From contig DATEDI010000011.1 in the NCBI GenBank assembly GCA_035281745.1, forward strand, positions 1 through 64,000: a stretch of 64,000 nt of DNA. The letters run 5' to 3'. Shown here in pieces: positions 41,653 through 50,022 of this stretch (the stretch's first letter is position 1; every line of letters starts with the position of its first letter). The translations under genes and the position numbers were made by a program. The notes beneath the pieces are model-generated. The model was not told where the DNA came from and searched no databases. It saw only the letters and a program-made list of their open reading frames with translations. Origin of the DNA: 66-474 sp035281745. GTDB lineage: Bacteria; Pseudomonadota; Gammaproteobacteria; Xanthomonadales; Rhodanobacteraceae.

Positions 41653-42396
41653 ATGCACACCCTGAAGTACGAGGAAGTCAGCGTTCGCACGCGCGATGGG
41701 CAATCCCTGGTGCATGTTTTCAGGCCGGACGGCGCGGGTCCGTGGCCGGCGGTGATCGTGTACATGGACGCGTTCGGCATTCGCCTTGCGTTGTTGCAGA
41801 TCGGGGAACGCCTCGCCGATAACGGCTACGTGGCGCTGGTGCCGGATCTGTTCTATCGCTACGGCGCGTACGGTCCGCTGGACCCGAAGCAGGCGTTCGC
41901 CGGCGATTTCCGCGCGATGGTCGGGCCACTCATGGCGACCACGGACAACTTCAAGGCTGCGCAGGATACCGAGGCGTTGTTGGCCTGGCTCGATACGCGC
42001 AACGACTCGACCCACAAGATCGGCGCGGTCGGTTTTTGCATGGGTGGCGGCATGGCGATCACCGCTGCGGGGACCTATCCGGAACGGGTCGCGGCCGCGA
42101 TCAGTTTCCATGGCGGCCGCCTGGCTACCGATGATCCGAAGAGTCCGCACTTGCTGGCGCCAAAGATTCGCGCGGAGCTGTATGTCGCGGTCGCCGACAA
42201 CGATCGCAGTTGTCCGCCGGAAATGGTCGAGCGCTTCACGCAGGCGCTGGACGATGCGGGCGTGCGCTATCGGTGCGAGGTGTACCGCGGCGCTTCACAC
42301 GGCTGGATGAAGCCCGACTTTCCCGTTTACGACGAGGCCGCGGCGGAACGCGGCTGGTCCGAAATGCTGGCGTTGTTCGATCGCGCACTGAAGTAG
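41653..42396 (+). CDS. Dienelactone hydrolase family protein
   Basis: This 247-residue cytoplasmic alpha/beta hydrolase has a Cys nucleophile in GAVGFCMGGGMAI (near residue 127), with AVADNDRSCPPE (Asp) and YRGASHGWMKPDFPVYDEAA (His) following, the Cys-His-Asp triad of dienelactone hydrolases. The reaction in aromatic degradation is carboxymethylenebutenolide hydrolysis, but many homologues act on other esters. Start ATG 41653 is used instead of the TTG at 41635. It is divergent from the SLC13 gene. Confidence 0.9.
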   Translation: MHTLKYEEVSVRTRDGQSLVHVFRPDGAGPWPAVIVYMDAFGIRLALLQIGERLADNGYVALVPDLFYRYGAYGPLDPKQAFAGDFRAMVGPLMATTDNFKAAQDTEALLAWLDTRNDSTHKIGAVGFCMGGGMAITAAGTYPERVAAAISFHGGRLATDDPKSPHLLAPKIRAELYVAVADNDRSCPPEMVERFTQALDDAGVRYRCEVYRGASHGWMKPDFPVYDEAAAERGWSEMLALFDRALK

Positions 42397-42427
42397 GCGA
42401 ATGCCGCGTGTGTGCGCCTGGCCCTTT

Positions 42428-43375
42428 TCACGTGGATGCAATGACCCAGCCGAACAGCGCGCCATCGGACCGCACCAGGGGCTCCAATTTGAATGGCGCT
42501 TCCCAAGCTTGCTCGGCCGATGCGGTGAGCGCCTTCGCTGAAGGCGGGTCCAACGCGGCGCGACACATCGCCGACAAGCGTGCATGGTGCGCCTTGATTG
42601 CCGTGGCGGTCTCGGCGATCTTGTCGAGGACCGCGGCGGGGCCGACCTGTGGCTGGTGCTGGATCGCGTGGACGAGCACGCTGCCGACGTTGCGATACAT
42701 CCGCAGGTCTTCTGCAGTCGCTTCGGCATCGCGCAGCGACTGCAGCGCGACAAGAAACCTGCGTTTGGCGTCGTCGACATTCGCTGCAGGTTGATCGACT
42801 CCGATCGCCCGCGCCAGCGCTTCGGCGGTCTCGAACACGCTGGTTTGCATCAGCCGATCCGTGTCGGCAAGTTGCCGCTTTGCTTCCTGCACGACGATGC
42901 TGCCTGCCGCGTGCGTGACGAATCGCAGCTTTGCATGGTGGCGGCCGACGCGATGAAGTTCGGCCAACGTGCGTTCGAGATCGGTGTATTCGATGGCGTA
43001 CTGGCCGACGATGACGTCGAATGAAGCATCGGGAAATGGCAAGTTTTCCGCCGGTGTGCGCGGCGAATAGCGGATCATGTCGGAACCAGGACTGGTGCCG
43101 GTCGGATGAAGGTCGGCCGCGTCCACCGCGTCGATGATCACGCGGATGTTGCGGGTACTCGCGACCTCGGCGACAAGACGGGCGACCGCGCCGTTGCCCG
43201 AGCAGACATCGAGGATACGCGCTGCATCGGGAACGGTGGTGAAGAACTGTCGCCAGCCCTCGGCGATCACCGGTTGATAGGTCGCCCCACCTTCGCCGCC
43301 GCACGAAGCCAGACGGCCGTCGCGCCAGTATTGGTCCCAGGCGAAGGTCGAATCAGGGGCCGGCGGTGCATTCAA
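42428..43375 (-). CDS. Class I SAM-dependent methyltransferase
   Basis: This 315-residue protein contains the SAM-binding motif ARILDVCSGNGAVARLVAE (near residue 55), the second acidic strand IDAVDAADLHP, and the post-motif LPFPDASFDVIVGQYAIEYT typical of UbiE-like Rossmann methyltransferases. The C-terminal half is helical and specific to this protein. The target is unknown. It converges on the dienelactone hydrolase gene with about 30 bp between the stops. Confidence 0.85.
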   Translation of the reverse strand: MNAPPAPDSTFAWDQYWRDGRLASCGGEGGATYQPVIAEGWRQFFTTVPDAARILDVCSGNGAVARLVAEVASTRNIRVIIDAVDAADLHPTGTSPGSDMIRYSPRTPAENLPFPDASFDVIVGQYAIEYTDLERTLAELHRVGRHHAKLRFVTHAAGSIVVQEAKRQLADTDRLMQTSVFETAEALARAIGVDQPAANVDDAKRRFLVALQSLRDAEATAEDLRMYRNVGSVLVHAIQHQPQVGPAAVLDKIAETATAIKAHHARLSAMCRAALDPPSAKALTASAEQAWEAPFKLEPLVRSDGALFGWVIAST

Positions 43376-43597
43376 CGTTCAATTTCCTTTGCGGGCGAGA
43401 GCAGGGCGGAAAAACCGATCATCAGGATAGCGGACGGACGGTGCGGACGAGAAAGGCGCAAGGTACTGCCGGGCGAGCACTCAAGCGCGTTTGTCGCGGC
43501 GGGATACGCTGCGCTCCTCCCGCCCTACGAGGCGTGAGAGTAAGGCGGTGTCAACCGGCCTTCGGGCAGCGGATCGGACGGCGCTCCGCGCGTCGGG

Positions 43598-45610
43598 TCA
43601 GTGCTGCACCGGGGCGCCCGGCCCGATGTATTTTTCGAGGAACGCCTGCATTCGCGTCAGGAAATCGGCGCGGTCCGCCTCGGTGTAGAAACCGTGGCCT
43701 TCCTTGGGCACGGCCATCCATTCGTAGGTCTTGTGCGCGGCATCCAGCGCGTCGCGCATCGCTTCTGCCTGTTCGAACGGCGCGCGCTTGTCTTCCTTGC
43801 CGTGGGCGAGGAACACCGGGACGTCGATCTTGTCGGCGAGCTTGTCAGGCGAATTGGCGTCGAGTTCGGCGTCGTTCCGGCCGATTACCGTGGATAGGTA
43901 ACTGCGGCCGAATTGACTGGAGCGGATATCACCATTCTTGTACATCATCTGCAGGTCGTAGATGCCCGCGTAGCCGATCGCGCACTTGAACAGGTGCGGC
44001 GCGCGGATCACCGACATCAGCGCCGAATATCCGCCGAAACTGCCGCCGTAAACGCAGAGGCGATTCGGATCGCCGTAGTGCTGGCTGATGGCCCACTTCA
44101 CGCCGTCGATCAGATCCTGCTGGATACGCGTGCCCCATTTGAGGTAGCCGGACTGCTCGAACCCGGGTCCGCGGCCGTCGGAACCGCGATAGTTCACCTG
44201 CAGGACCAGATAGCCACGATTGGCGAGGAATTGCGCGTCGTCATCGTAGAACCAGTTGTCCTGCACGCCGTGCGGGCCGCCGTGCGGCACCAGCACCATC
44301 GGCAGGTTGGCCAGGTCGCGGTGGGGCGGGATGGTCAGGAATCCGTCCAGTTCCACGCCGTCGCTGGCCTTGAAGCGGATCGGACGACGTTCGGCCATGT
44401 CGGCGGGTTTGATCCACTGTTCGACGGCAAGCAGTTTGGTCGCGTTATGTGTCTTGGCATCGAACAGATAGTAGGCGCCGGGATCGCGGTCGCTGGAAAC
44501 GAAGAACAGCAACTTGCTGCCGTCTTCGCTGAAGTTGATGAAATCGACGAACTCGCCGGGGAAACCATTTGTCAGCGTCTGGTAGAGCTGGGCGGCGGGC
44601 AGATTGGCGTTGATGAAAATCGGTTTGGGAATGCCGCTTTCGGCGATGGCCGCGAACGGCTGGCGCGGCGTCGCCGTCCATTGCAGGTCGTCGATGCTTG
44701 CGAAGCTGTCCTGGGCGAGGATCTTGCGATCGCTGCCGTTCTGGTTTTCCTCGATCAACTCGAACGGGCCACCATCCTTGCTCCACCACGCGTAGACGTC
44801 GTGGCCGTCGGGTGCGTAGTCGAATGGCGCAAAGTGTTGGCCGACCTCTTGGGCATCGAGCGGCTTCCATTGGCCGTCGACATGCCGGTAAGCCACGAAT
44901 TCGAAATCGGAGTTGTCGCCGAAAGCGAACGCAGCCTGGCCTTCGGGATCGATCAGGAAGTTCATGTTGGCCACGTCCATGTCGGCGATCAGGTCGCGCG
45001 TGTCGTGCTGGGCATTGACGTGATAGACCAAGCTGCGGTTCTCGTGGCCCCATGGCTGTTCGCCGAGGTAGAAGCTGCCATCGGCCTTCGGCGGCAGGCC
45101 GACGATGGAACCGAAACCCTCGTCGTCCTGGCCCATGACCGCGTGCCGGCTGATCGGCTTGTAGCCGTACAGGTAATGCTGGCGCTTGCCATCGATGCTG
45201 GAAGAGATGACTTCGCCGGTCGCCAGCGGCTTGTCCAGCGAGCCGAATTCCTTGCCGAGTTCCACCACCAGCCAATCCGGGCTGACCCACACCGTGCCCA
45301 CCGGCACCTCGTAGATGGGCAGGCGCAGCAGGCTGATCACTTTCATGTCCGACAGCCGATAGATCACCAGCGCGTGCATGTCGCCGGACGGGCTGTCCGT
45401 GCGCACGGACAGGTAGTTGCCGTCGGGCGACAGCCGCGGACTGCTTACCAGCGAACGACTGGCGAACGCGCTGACGGGAAGTAGCGCGCCGGCTGCGGTC
45501 GAGGCGGAAGCGGGTACGGCTGCATCAGGAGCGGATGCCATTGCGTTGCCCGTACAGGCACACGCGAACAGCGCCATTGCGGCAAGCTTGCGAGCGGACA
45601 TTTCGGCCAT
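43598..45610 (-). CDS. S9 family prolyl oligopeptidase-like peptidase, secreted
   Basis: This 670-residue protein has a signal peptide (AAMALFACACTGNAMA), an N-terminal beta-propeller (SRSLVSSPRLSPDGNYLSVR, NFSEDGSKLLFFVSSDRDPG) and a C-terminal alpha/beta-hydrolase catalytic domain with CVYGGSFGGYSALMSVI (Ser), VPVFLAHGKEDKRAPFEQAE (Asp) and VPKEGHGFYTEADRA (His). Such enzymes cleave oligopeptides, often with acylaminoacyl or dipeptidyl specificity. The ATG at 45610 has GGGGAG eight nt upstream; 45601 and 45631 are alternatives. Confidence 0.9.
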   Translation of the reverse strand: MAEMSARKLAAMALFACACTGNAMASAPDAAVPASASTAAGALLPVSAFASRSLVSSPRLSPDGNYLSVRTDSPSGDMHALVIYRLSDMKVISLLRLPIYEVPVGTVWVSPDWLVVELGKEFGSLDKPLATGEVISSSIDGKRQHYLYGYKPISRHAVMGQDDEGFGSIVGLPPKADGSFYLGEQPWGHENRSLVYHVNAQHDTRDLIADMDVANMNFLIDPEGQAAFAFGDNSDFEFVAYRHVDGQWKPLDAQEVGQHFAPFDYAPDGHDVYAWWSKDGGPFELIEENQNGSDRKILAQDSFASIDDLQWTATPRQPFAAIAESGIPKPIFINANLPAAQLYQTLTNGFPGEFVDFINFSEDGSKLLFFVSSDRDPGAYYLFDAKTHNATKLLAVEQWIKPADMAERRPIRFKASDGVELDGFLTIPPHRDLANLPMVLVPHGGPHGVQDNWFYDDDAQFLANRGYLVLQVNYRGSDGRGPGFEQSGYLKWGTRIQQDLIDGVKWAISQHYGDPNRLCVYGGSFGGYSALMSVIRAPHLFKCAIGYAGIYDLQMMYKNGDIRSSQFGRSYLSTVIGRNDAELDANSPDKLADKIDVPVFLAHGKEDKRAPFEQAEAMRDALDAAHKTYEWMAVPKEGHGFYTEADRADFLTRMQAFLEKYIGPGAPVQH

Positions 45611-45688
45611 CCCCATGGCTCCCCGCGCCAAGCATAGCCCACACGCCGCGGCGTGGCACGGGACGGCTTGTCCGGCCGAAGACCGCTT

Positions 45689-46565
45689 CTAGCTGCGCAC
45701 GAACAGCCCGCGCATGCGGCGCGCGATTTTGCCGGCGCGGTTGCGCATCCGAGCATTGACGCTGCCGGGAATCGGTTGGTGCGAACGCCGTATCCAGAAG
45801 CCGTCCGACTCGCGGACCAGCCGGTGTCCCATCGCCCGGGAATCGGATTCCGAGAAGTAGTGGAACACGACGCTGCGGCGTGTCCGCCCGCGTTCGGCGA
45901 TCGCGCTGCCGCCGTGGAGCAGTTGCGCGTTCCAGACGAATACGTCGCCTTTGCGGGCCTGGAACAACGCTTTGCAGCTCGTGTTGCTGCACCTCCGTAC
46001 GCATCCAGTCTCGCCACGCACCCAATTCCTCCGGAATGAAATGGCGCTGGCCGTTGGAGAAAACGTAAGGTTCGATCCGGTGGCTGCCGGGCCAATAGCG
46101 CAGCAGGCCGGATTCCGGCGAGCAATCTTCCAGCGCCACCCAGACCGCGACGAGATGGGCGGGCGTGCGCGGCGTCATGAAGAGGGAATCGACGTGGTCT
46201 TCCTGCTCGGTGCCGTATTCGAGGCTGAGCGAATTGCACACCGCGGGCCGTTCGCCCAGCAGGCGTTGCAGCAAGGGGGCCAGTCGGTCGTTGAGCGCGA
46301 GGCGGCGGACGGACGCTTGTTCCAGGTAAAGATCATTGACCTTGAAGCGGTGCGACGCACGTGCATCCGCGGACACGTCGCGCAATCTCATCCGCCGGGC
46401 CAGGTCCATGTCGTCCACGGTGACGCGGGCACGTCCTTCTTTCCACAGAGCGCGGTAGTCGGCAAGTACTTTGTCGATTTCCGCATCGGCGTAGAACTTC
46501 GGCAGCACGAGCACGCCGCGCGCGTTCCACTCGGCGATGGCCTCGGATGTCTGTTGTCCGTCCAT
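45689..46565 (-). pseudogene. Phytanoyl-CoA dioxygenase family gene with a frameshift
   Basis: From the ATG at 46565, one frame encodes the N-terminal two-thirds (ARGVLVLPKFYADAEIDKVL, EYGTEQEDHVDSLFMTPRTP with the HxD iron ligands, SGLLRYWPGSHRIEPYV) up to about 45970. The rest continues in another frame: ALFQARKGDVFVWNAQLLHG with the distal His, FHYFSESDSRAMGHRLV and an RRMRGLFVRS end. One extra base near 45965-45990 is enough to explain this. The family is an Fe(II)/2-oxoglutarate dioxygenase. A sequencing error is possible. Confidence 0.75.
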
Positions 46566-46583
46566 GCGAGGAAAATAGCAGCA

Positions 46584-46640
46584 AAGAAGGGCGTCAAGTT
46601 CACTTCCTTGCAATGGATGAGTGAACCAGATCCGTTTTTT
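46584..46640. repeat. Family B inverted pair (REPIN-like), decayed
   Basis: The forward arm AAGAAGGGCGTCAAGTTCAC and the reverse arm GAGTGAACCAGATCCGTTTT flank about 15 bp (TTCCTTGCAATGGAT). It lies between the dioxygenase pseudogene's start and the glutathionyl-hydroquinone reductase stop. Confidence 0.72.
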
Positions 46641-46643
46641 GGT

Positions 46644-47642
46644 TTACCGTATCTCGCGCGGGCCAAGCCGATCGCGATCGTGCGGCGCATCGAACATGAG
46701 CACCGGACCGATCGAAATCACGCCGTGCGGATTGATGGTCTTGTGGCTGCGGAAGTAGTGATTCCGGATGTGGTCCATCCACACCGTGTCGGCGACGCCC
46801 GGCATCTGGTGGATATCGCGCAACAACCCTTCGAGATTCGGATAGTCGCTGATCCGCTTGCGGTCGCATTTGAAGTGCGTCGTGTACACCGCATCGAAAC
46901 GCGCCAGCGTGGTCCACAGGCGCAAATCGGCTTCGGTGAGCGTGTTGCCGATGAGATAGCGGTGTCGACCGAGACGCTGTTCAAGCGAGTCCAGTGTTTC
47001 GAACAGCGTGGTGACCGCCTCGTCGTAGGCTTGCTGGCTGGTCGCGAAGCCGGCCTTGTAGACGCCGTTGTTGACGTTGTCGTAAACGATCGCGTTGGTG
47101 GCGTCGATGTCCCCGCGCAGGTCATCGGGGCAATAGTCGCCCGCGCGTGCGCCGATGCCGTCGAAGGCAGCCCCAAGCATGCGGATGATTTCGGAAGACT
47201 CGTTGTTGACAATGGTTTCACGCTGCTTGTCCCACAGCGTCGGCACCGTCACCCTGCCGCTGTAGTGCGGGTCGGCTTTGAGGTACAGCTGGTACAGTTT
47301 GTCGAAGCCGTACAGCTTGTCTCCGGTTGCGCCGTCGAAATCGGTGCGGAATTCCCAGCCGTTTTCCAGCATCAACGGGTGCACCACGGAGACGTCGATG
47401 TGTTTTTCCAGTCCCTTCCACGCCCGCATCACCAAGGTACGGTGCGCCCACGGGCACGCGTACGACACGTACAGGTGATAGCGGCCTGCTTCGGCCTTGA
47501 AGCCGTCCCGTCCGGACGGACCGGCGCTGCCGTCGGGCGTGATCCAGTTGCGGAACTGGCTGGCCGAGCGTTTGAAGCGGCCGCCGGTGCTTTCGGTGTC
47601 ATACCAGCGGTCTTGCCACTTGCCGTCTACCAACAATCCCAT
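46644..47642 (-). CDS. yqjG: Glutathionyl-hydroquinone reductase (Xi-class GST, YqjG-like)
   Basis: This 332-residue cytoplasmic enzyme contains the catalytic motif LYVSYACPWAHRTLVMRAW (Cys near residue 66 in CPWAH) and the C-terminal helices with ATNAIVYDNVNNGVYKAGFA and EADLRLWTTLARFDAVY, characteristic of Xi-class glutathione transferases. These reduce glutathionyl-hydroquinones with GSH. The length fits EcYqjG. The ATG at 47642 (MGLLVDG) has AAGGA nine nt upstream and is preferred over the ATG three codons earlier. It is divergent from the MpaB-like gene. Confidence 0.93.
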   Translation of the reverse strand: MGLLVDGKWQDRWYDTESTGGRFKRSASQFRNWITPDGSAGPSGRDGFKAEAGRYHLYVSYACPWAHRTLVMRAWKGLEKHIDVSVVHPLMLENGWEFRTDFDGATGDKLYGFDKLYQLYLKADPHYSGRVTVPTLWDKQRETIVNNESSEIIRMLGAAFDGIGARAGDYCPDDLRGDIDATNAIVYDNVNNGVYKAGFATSQQAYDEAVTTLFETLDSLEQRLGRHRYLIGNTLTEADLRLWTTLARFDAVYTTHFKCDRKRISDYPNLEGLLRDIHQMPGVADTVWMDHIRNHYFRSHKTINPHGVISIGPVLMFDAPHDRDRLGPREIR

Positions 47643-47737
47643 GGTCGTCATTCCTTTTGCGCAATGAAACTCCAGGTGCGAACGACATTGAAGCACGCCG
47701 CTGCTCGTGATGCATGTGGTCGGCGTACAGTTGCAGC

Positions 47738-48730
47738 ATGCGCGATGCGGATGACATGACGCTGGACGGGCGAGGGCGCCATCGTGGCGGCGACGCAACG
47801 CGATTGCACTTGCCCGGCGTGAACCTGCTGCCGCCGGTCGCGCGCAAGCATCTGCGGCGGCAGGTGCTGGCGGTGTTGAGCCGAGATGCGCCGGCACCTG
47901 ATTACGATGCGCCACTGGGCGACCCCGGCCTGTTCGGACCGGACAGCGCGACGTGGAAGATCCACGCGGATTTTCCATCGATGATGGCGGGCGGTCTGGC
48001 GTCGTTGATGTTGCAGGCGCTGCACCCGCTGGCGCTGGCCGGCGTGTGGGATCATTCCGCATTCCGCACCGACACGCTCGGTCGCCTGCGCAACACCACC
48101 GCGTTCGTGGGACGCACGACCTACGCGCCGCGCGCGCCGGCCGAAGCGGCCATCGAACACGTTCGCGTGATCCACCGCAGCGTGCGCGGCACCGCAGAGG
48201 ATGGGCGACCCTACAGCGCGGACGATCCGCATCTGCTCGATTGGGTGCATTGCGCCGGGTGCTGGTGTTTCCTGCGCGCGTACGAGCGTTATTGCCAACG
48301 CATTCCGCGCGCGATGCAGGATCGCTATCTCGCCGAAATGACGCAGATCGCCGAAGCGCTTGGCGCGCGCGATGTTCCCGAATCGACGGAAGCAGTCGAT
48401 TCGTTTTTCGCGCGCGTGCGTCCCGAGTTGTCATTCGATGCGCGCACCCGCGAGACGTTGCGCGTGCTGGGATCCATTCGATTGCCGGTTCCGTTGGCAG
48501 GTTTCAGTCGTGACTTGTTCCTCGGGTCCGCGGCTGCATTGCTGCCTGGGTGGGCGCTCGATCTGATGGAGCGGTCGAGCCTGCAGCGATGGCGCGATCG
48601 CGGAGCCGCGCAGGCATTGCGGTTGATCGCGCCCAGCGTGCGCGACGCGATGGCCGAAGGCGGCCTCGCATGGCGTGCGTGCCGGCGCACCCGCGCCGAT
48701 TACGCGGCGTTGTACAAGTGGGAAATGTAG
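47738..48730 (+). CDS. MpaB/DUF2236 family oxygenase-like protein
   Basis: This 330-residue protein contains IHADFPSMMAGGLASLMLQA, LHPLALAGVWDHSAF, GRLRNTTAFVGRTTYA and the His-rich DPHLLDWVHCAGCWCFLRAY, features of the DUF2236/MpaB oxygenase family (related to mycophenolic acid biosynthesis MpaB and latex clearing protein Lcp), which bind haem b. The His residues in LHPLALAGVWDHS and WVHC are candidate ligands. It has no signal peptide. The substrate is unknown. The ATG at 47738 follows a poorly defined ribosome binding site. Confidence 0.85.
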   Translation: MRDADDMTLDGRGRHRGGDATRLHLPGVNLLPPVARKHLRRQVLAVLSRDAPAPDYDAPLGDPGLFGPDSATWKIHADFPSMMAGGLASLMLQALHPLALAGVWDHSAFRTDTLGRLRNTTAFVGRTTYAPRAPAEAAIEHVRVIHRSVRGTAEDGRPYSADDPHLLDWVHCAGCWCFLRAYERYCQRIPRAMQDRYLAEMTQIAEALGARDVPESTEAVDSFFARVRPELSFDARTRETLRVLGSIRLPVPLAGFSRDLFLGSAAALLPGWALDLMERSSLQRWRDRGAAQALRLIAPSVRDAMAEGGLAWRACRRTRADYAALYKWEM

Positions 48731-48837
48731 GGCGGGTGCCAACCAGGATCGCATTGGGTGAGCGTGGGTTGCCGGCGGGATTCACGGCGCGCGCTCCCGC
48801 CCTGCGACACTTTGGAATGCTGCGTTGCGGCTCCCGC

Positions 48838-50022
48838 CTACTTGCGCTCCCGCAACCATGTCCGCGCGGCGTCGCCGGGCATGGGTCTTGCGAAGAAATA
48901 ACCCTGTGCCTGATCGCATTGGAGCTCGGTGAGTGCGCGTGCCTGCGCTTCGTTCTCGACGCCTTCGGCGACGGTGGTGAGCTGCAGTTGCTTGCCGAGC
49001 GCGACGGTGGTGGCGACGATCTTGCGCGCCTCGTCGGACGAATGCAGCCCACCGACGAAAGATCGGTCGATCTTGATTTCGGAAAACGGCAACTGCGCCA
49101 GTTGCACCAGTGACGAATAGCCGGTTCCGAAATCGTCGATGCTGAGCTGGAATCCTTTCAGCCGGACCCGCGTGAGGATGTCGAGCAGTTCGGCGGTCCG
49201 CCGCGGAGCCGTGGTTTCCGTCAGCTCGAGGATGATGCGCGCCGGGTCCACGTTGAACCGGACGCATCGCTCGTGCAGCAGATCGGTGAAGCTCACGTCG
49301 GTCAGGCTGGTGGCGGAAATGTTGATCGCCAGTTGCCGTGCGCTGTCATCGGCAGTGCCGGCGAGCCATGCGAGGCCCGCTTCGATGACGCAGATCGTCA
49401 GCAGGGTCATGTTGCCGGATTGCTCGATCAACGGCAGGAAACGGTCGGGCGGCAACAGCCCGAATGTCGGATGCTGCCAGCGCACCAGAGCTTCCACGCC
49501 GACAGGATGTCCGCTGGCGAGGTTTACCTTCGGCTGGTAATGCAGCACGAATTGCTCGTCGCGCAACGCCGGCCCGATATCGTCCAGCAACGTTTCGTGA
49601 TCCGCCGCCGTGATCGGCTCGGGATGCGCCGGGTGGTGCGCATGTGCATCCAGCAAGGCGCGCAGTTCCGCCGGCTTGAATGGTTTCGGCAGGATGCCGA
49701 TGATGCGCAGGCCGCGCTCGAGGCCGACCCGCTGCGCCGATTCCAGCACCCTGCTGCCCATGCCGCTCATCATGATGATGCTGGCGCCGCATCCGCCCGC
49801 CGCGAGATTGCGCAATACCTCCACGCCATCCATGCCGGGCATCAGCAGGTCGATGATGACGTGACTGGGCTCGAAGCTAGCAACATCGCCGAAAAACGCT
49901 TCGGCCGATGCCGACATCCGTACGGCGAAACCATGCCTTTTGGCGGCGAAGGCCACGGTCTGCGCCACCGCCGGTTCGTCATCGAGGATCAGCAGCCGTC
50001 GCGGTTTGTCGTGTTCCGTCAA
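48838..50022 (-). CDS. Receiver-EAL response regulator (cyclic di-GMP phosphodiesterase)
   Basis: This 394-residue protein joins an N-terminal receiver (RRLLILDDEPAVAQTVAFAA, phospho-Asp in SHVIIDLLMPGMDG near residue 58, KPF near 113) to an EAL domain (about 140-385) with VGVEALVRW, LAINISATSLTD, IDDFGTGYSSL and DRSFVGGLHSS, matching catalytically competent phosphodiesterases. It should lower cyclic di-GMP when controlled by phosphorylation. Its ATG overlaps the stop of the upstream histidine kinase by four bases, so the kinase is the likely phosphodonor. Confidence 0.93.
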   Translation of the reverse strand: MTEHDKPRRLLILDDEPAVAQTVAFAAKRHGFAVRMSASAEAFFGDVASFEPSHVIIDLLMPGMDGVEVLRNLAAGGCGASIIMMSGMGSRVLESAQRVGLERGLRIIGILPKPFKPAELRALLDAHAHHPAHPEPITAADHETLLDDIGPALRDEQFVLHYQPKVNLASGHPVGVEALVRWQHPTFGLLPPDRFLPLIEQSGNMTLLTICVIEAGLAWLAGTADDSARQLAINISATSLTDVSFTDLLHERCVRFNVDPARIILELTETTAPRRTAELLDILTRVRLKGFQLSIDDFGTGYSSLVQLAQLPFSEIKIDRSFVGGLHSSDEARKIVATTVALGKQLQLTTVAEGVENEAQARALTELQCDQAQGYFFARPMPGDAARTWLRERK

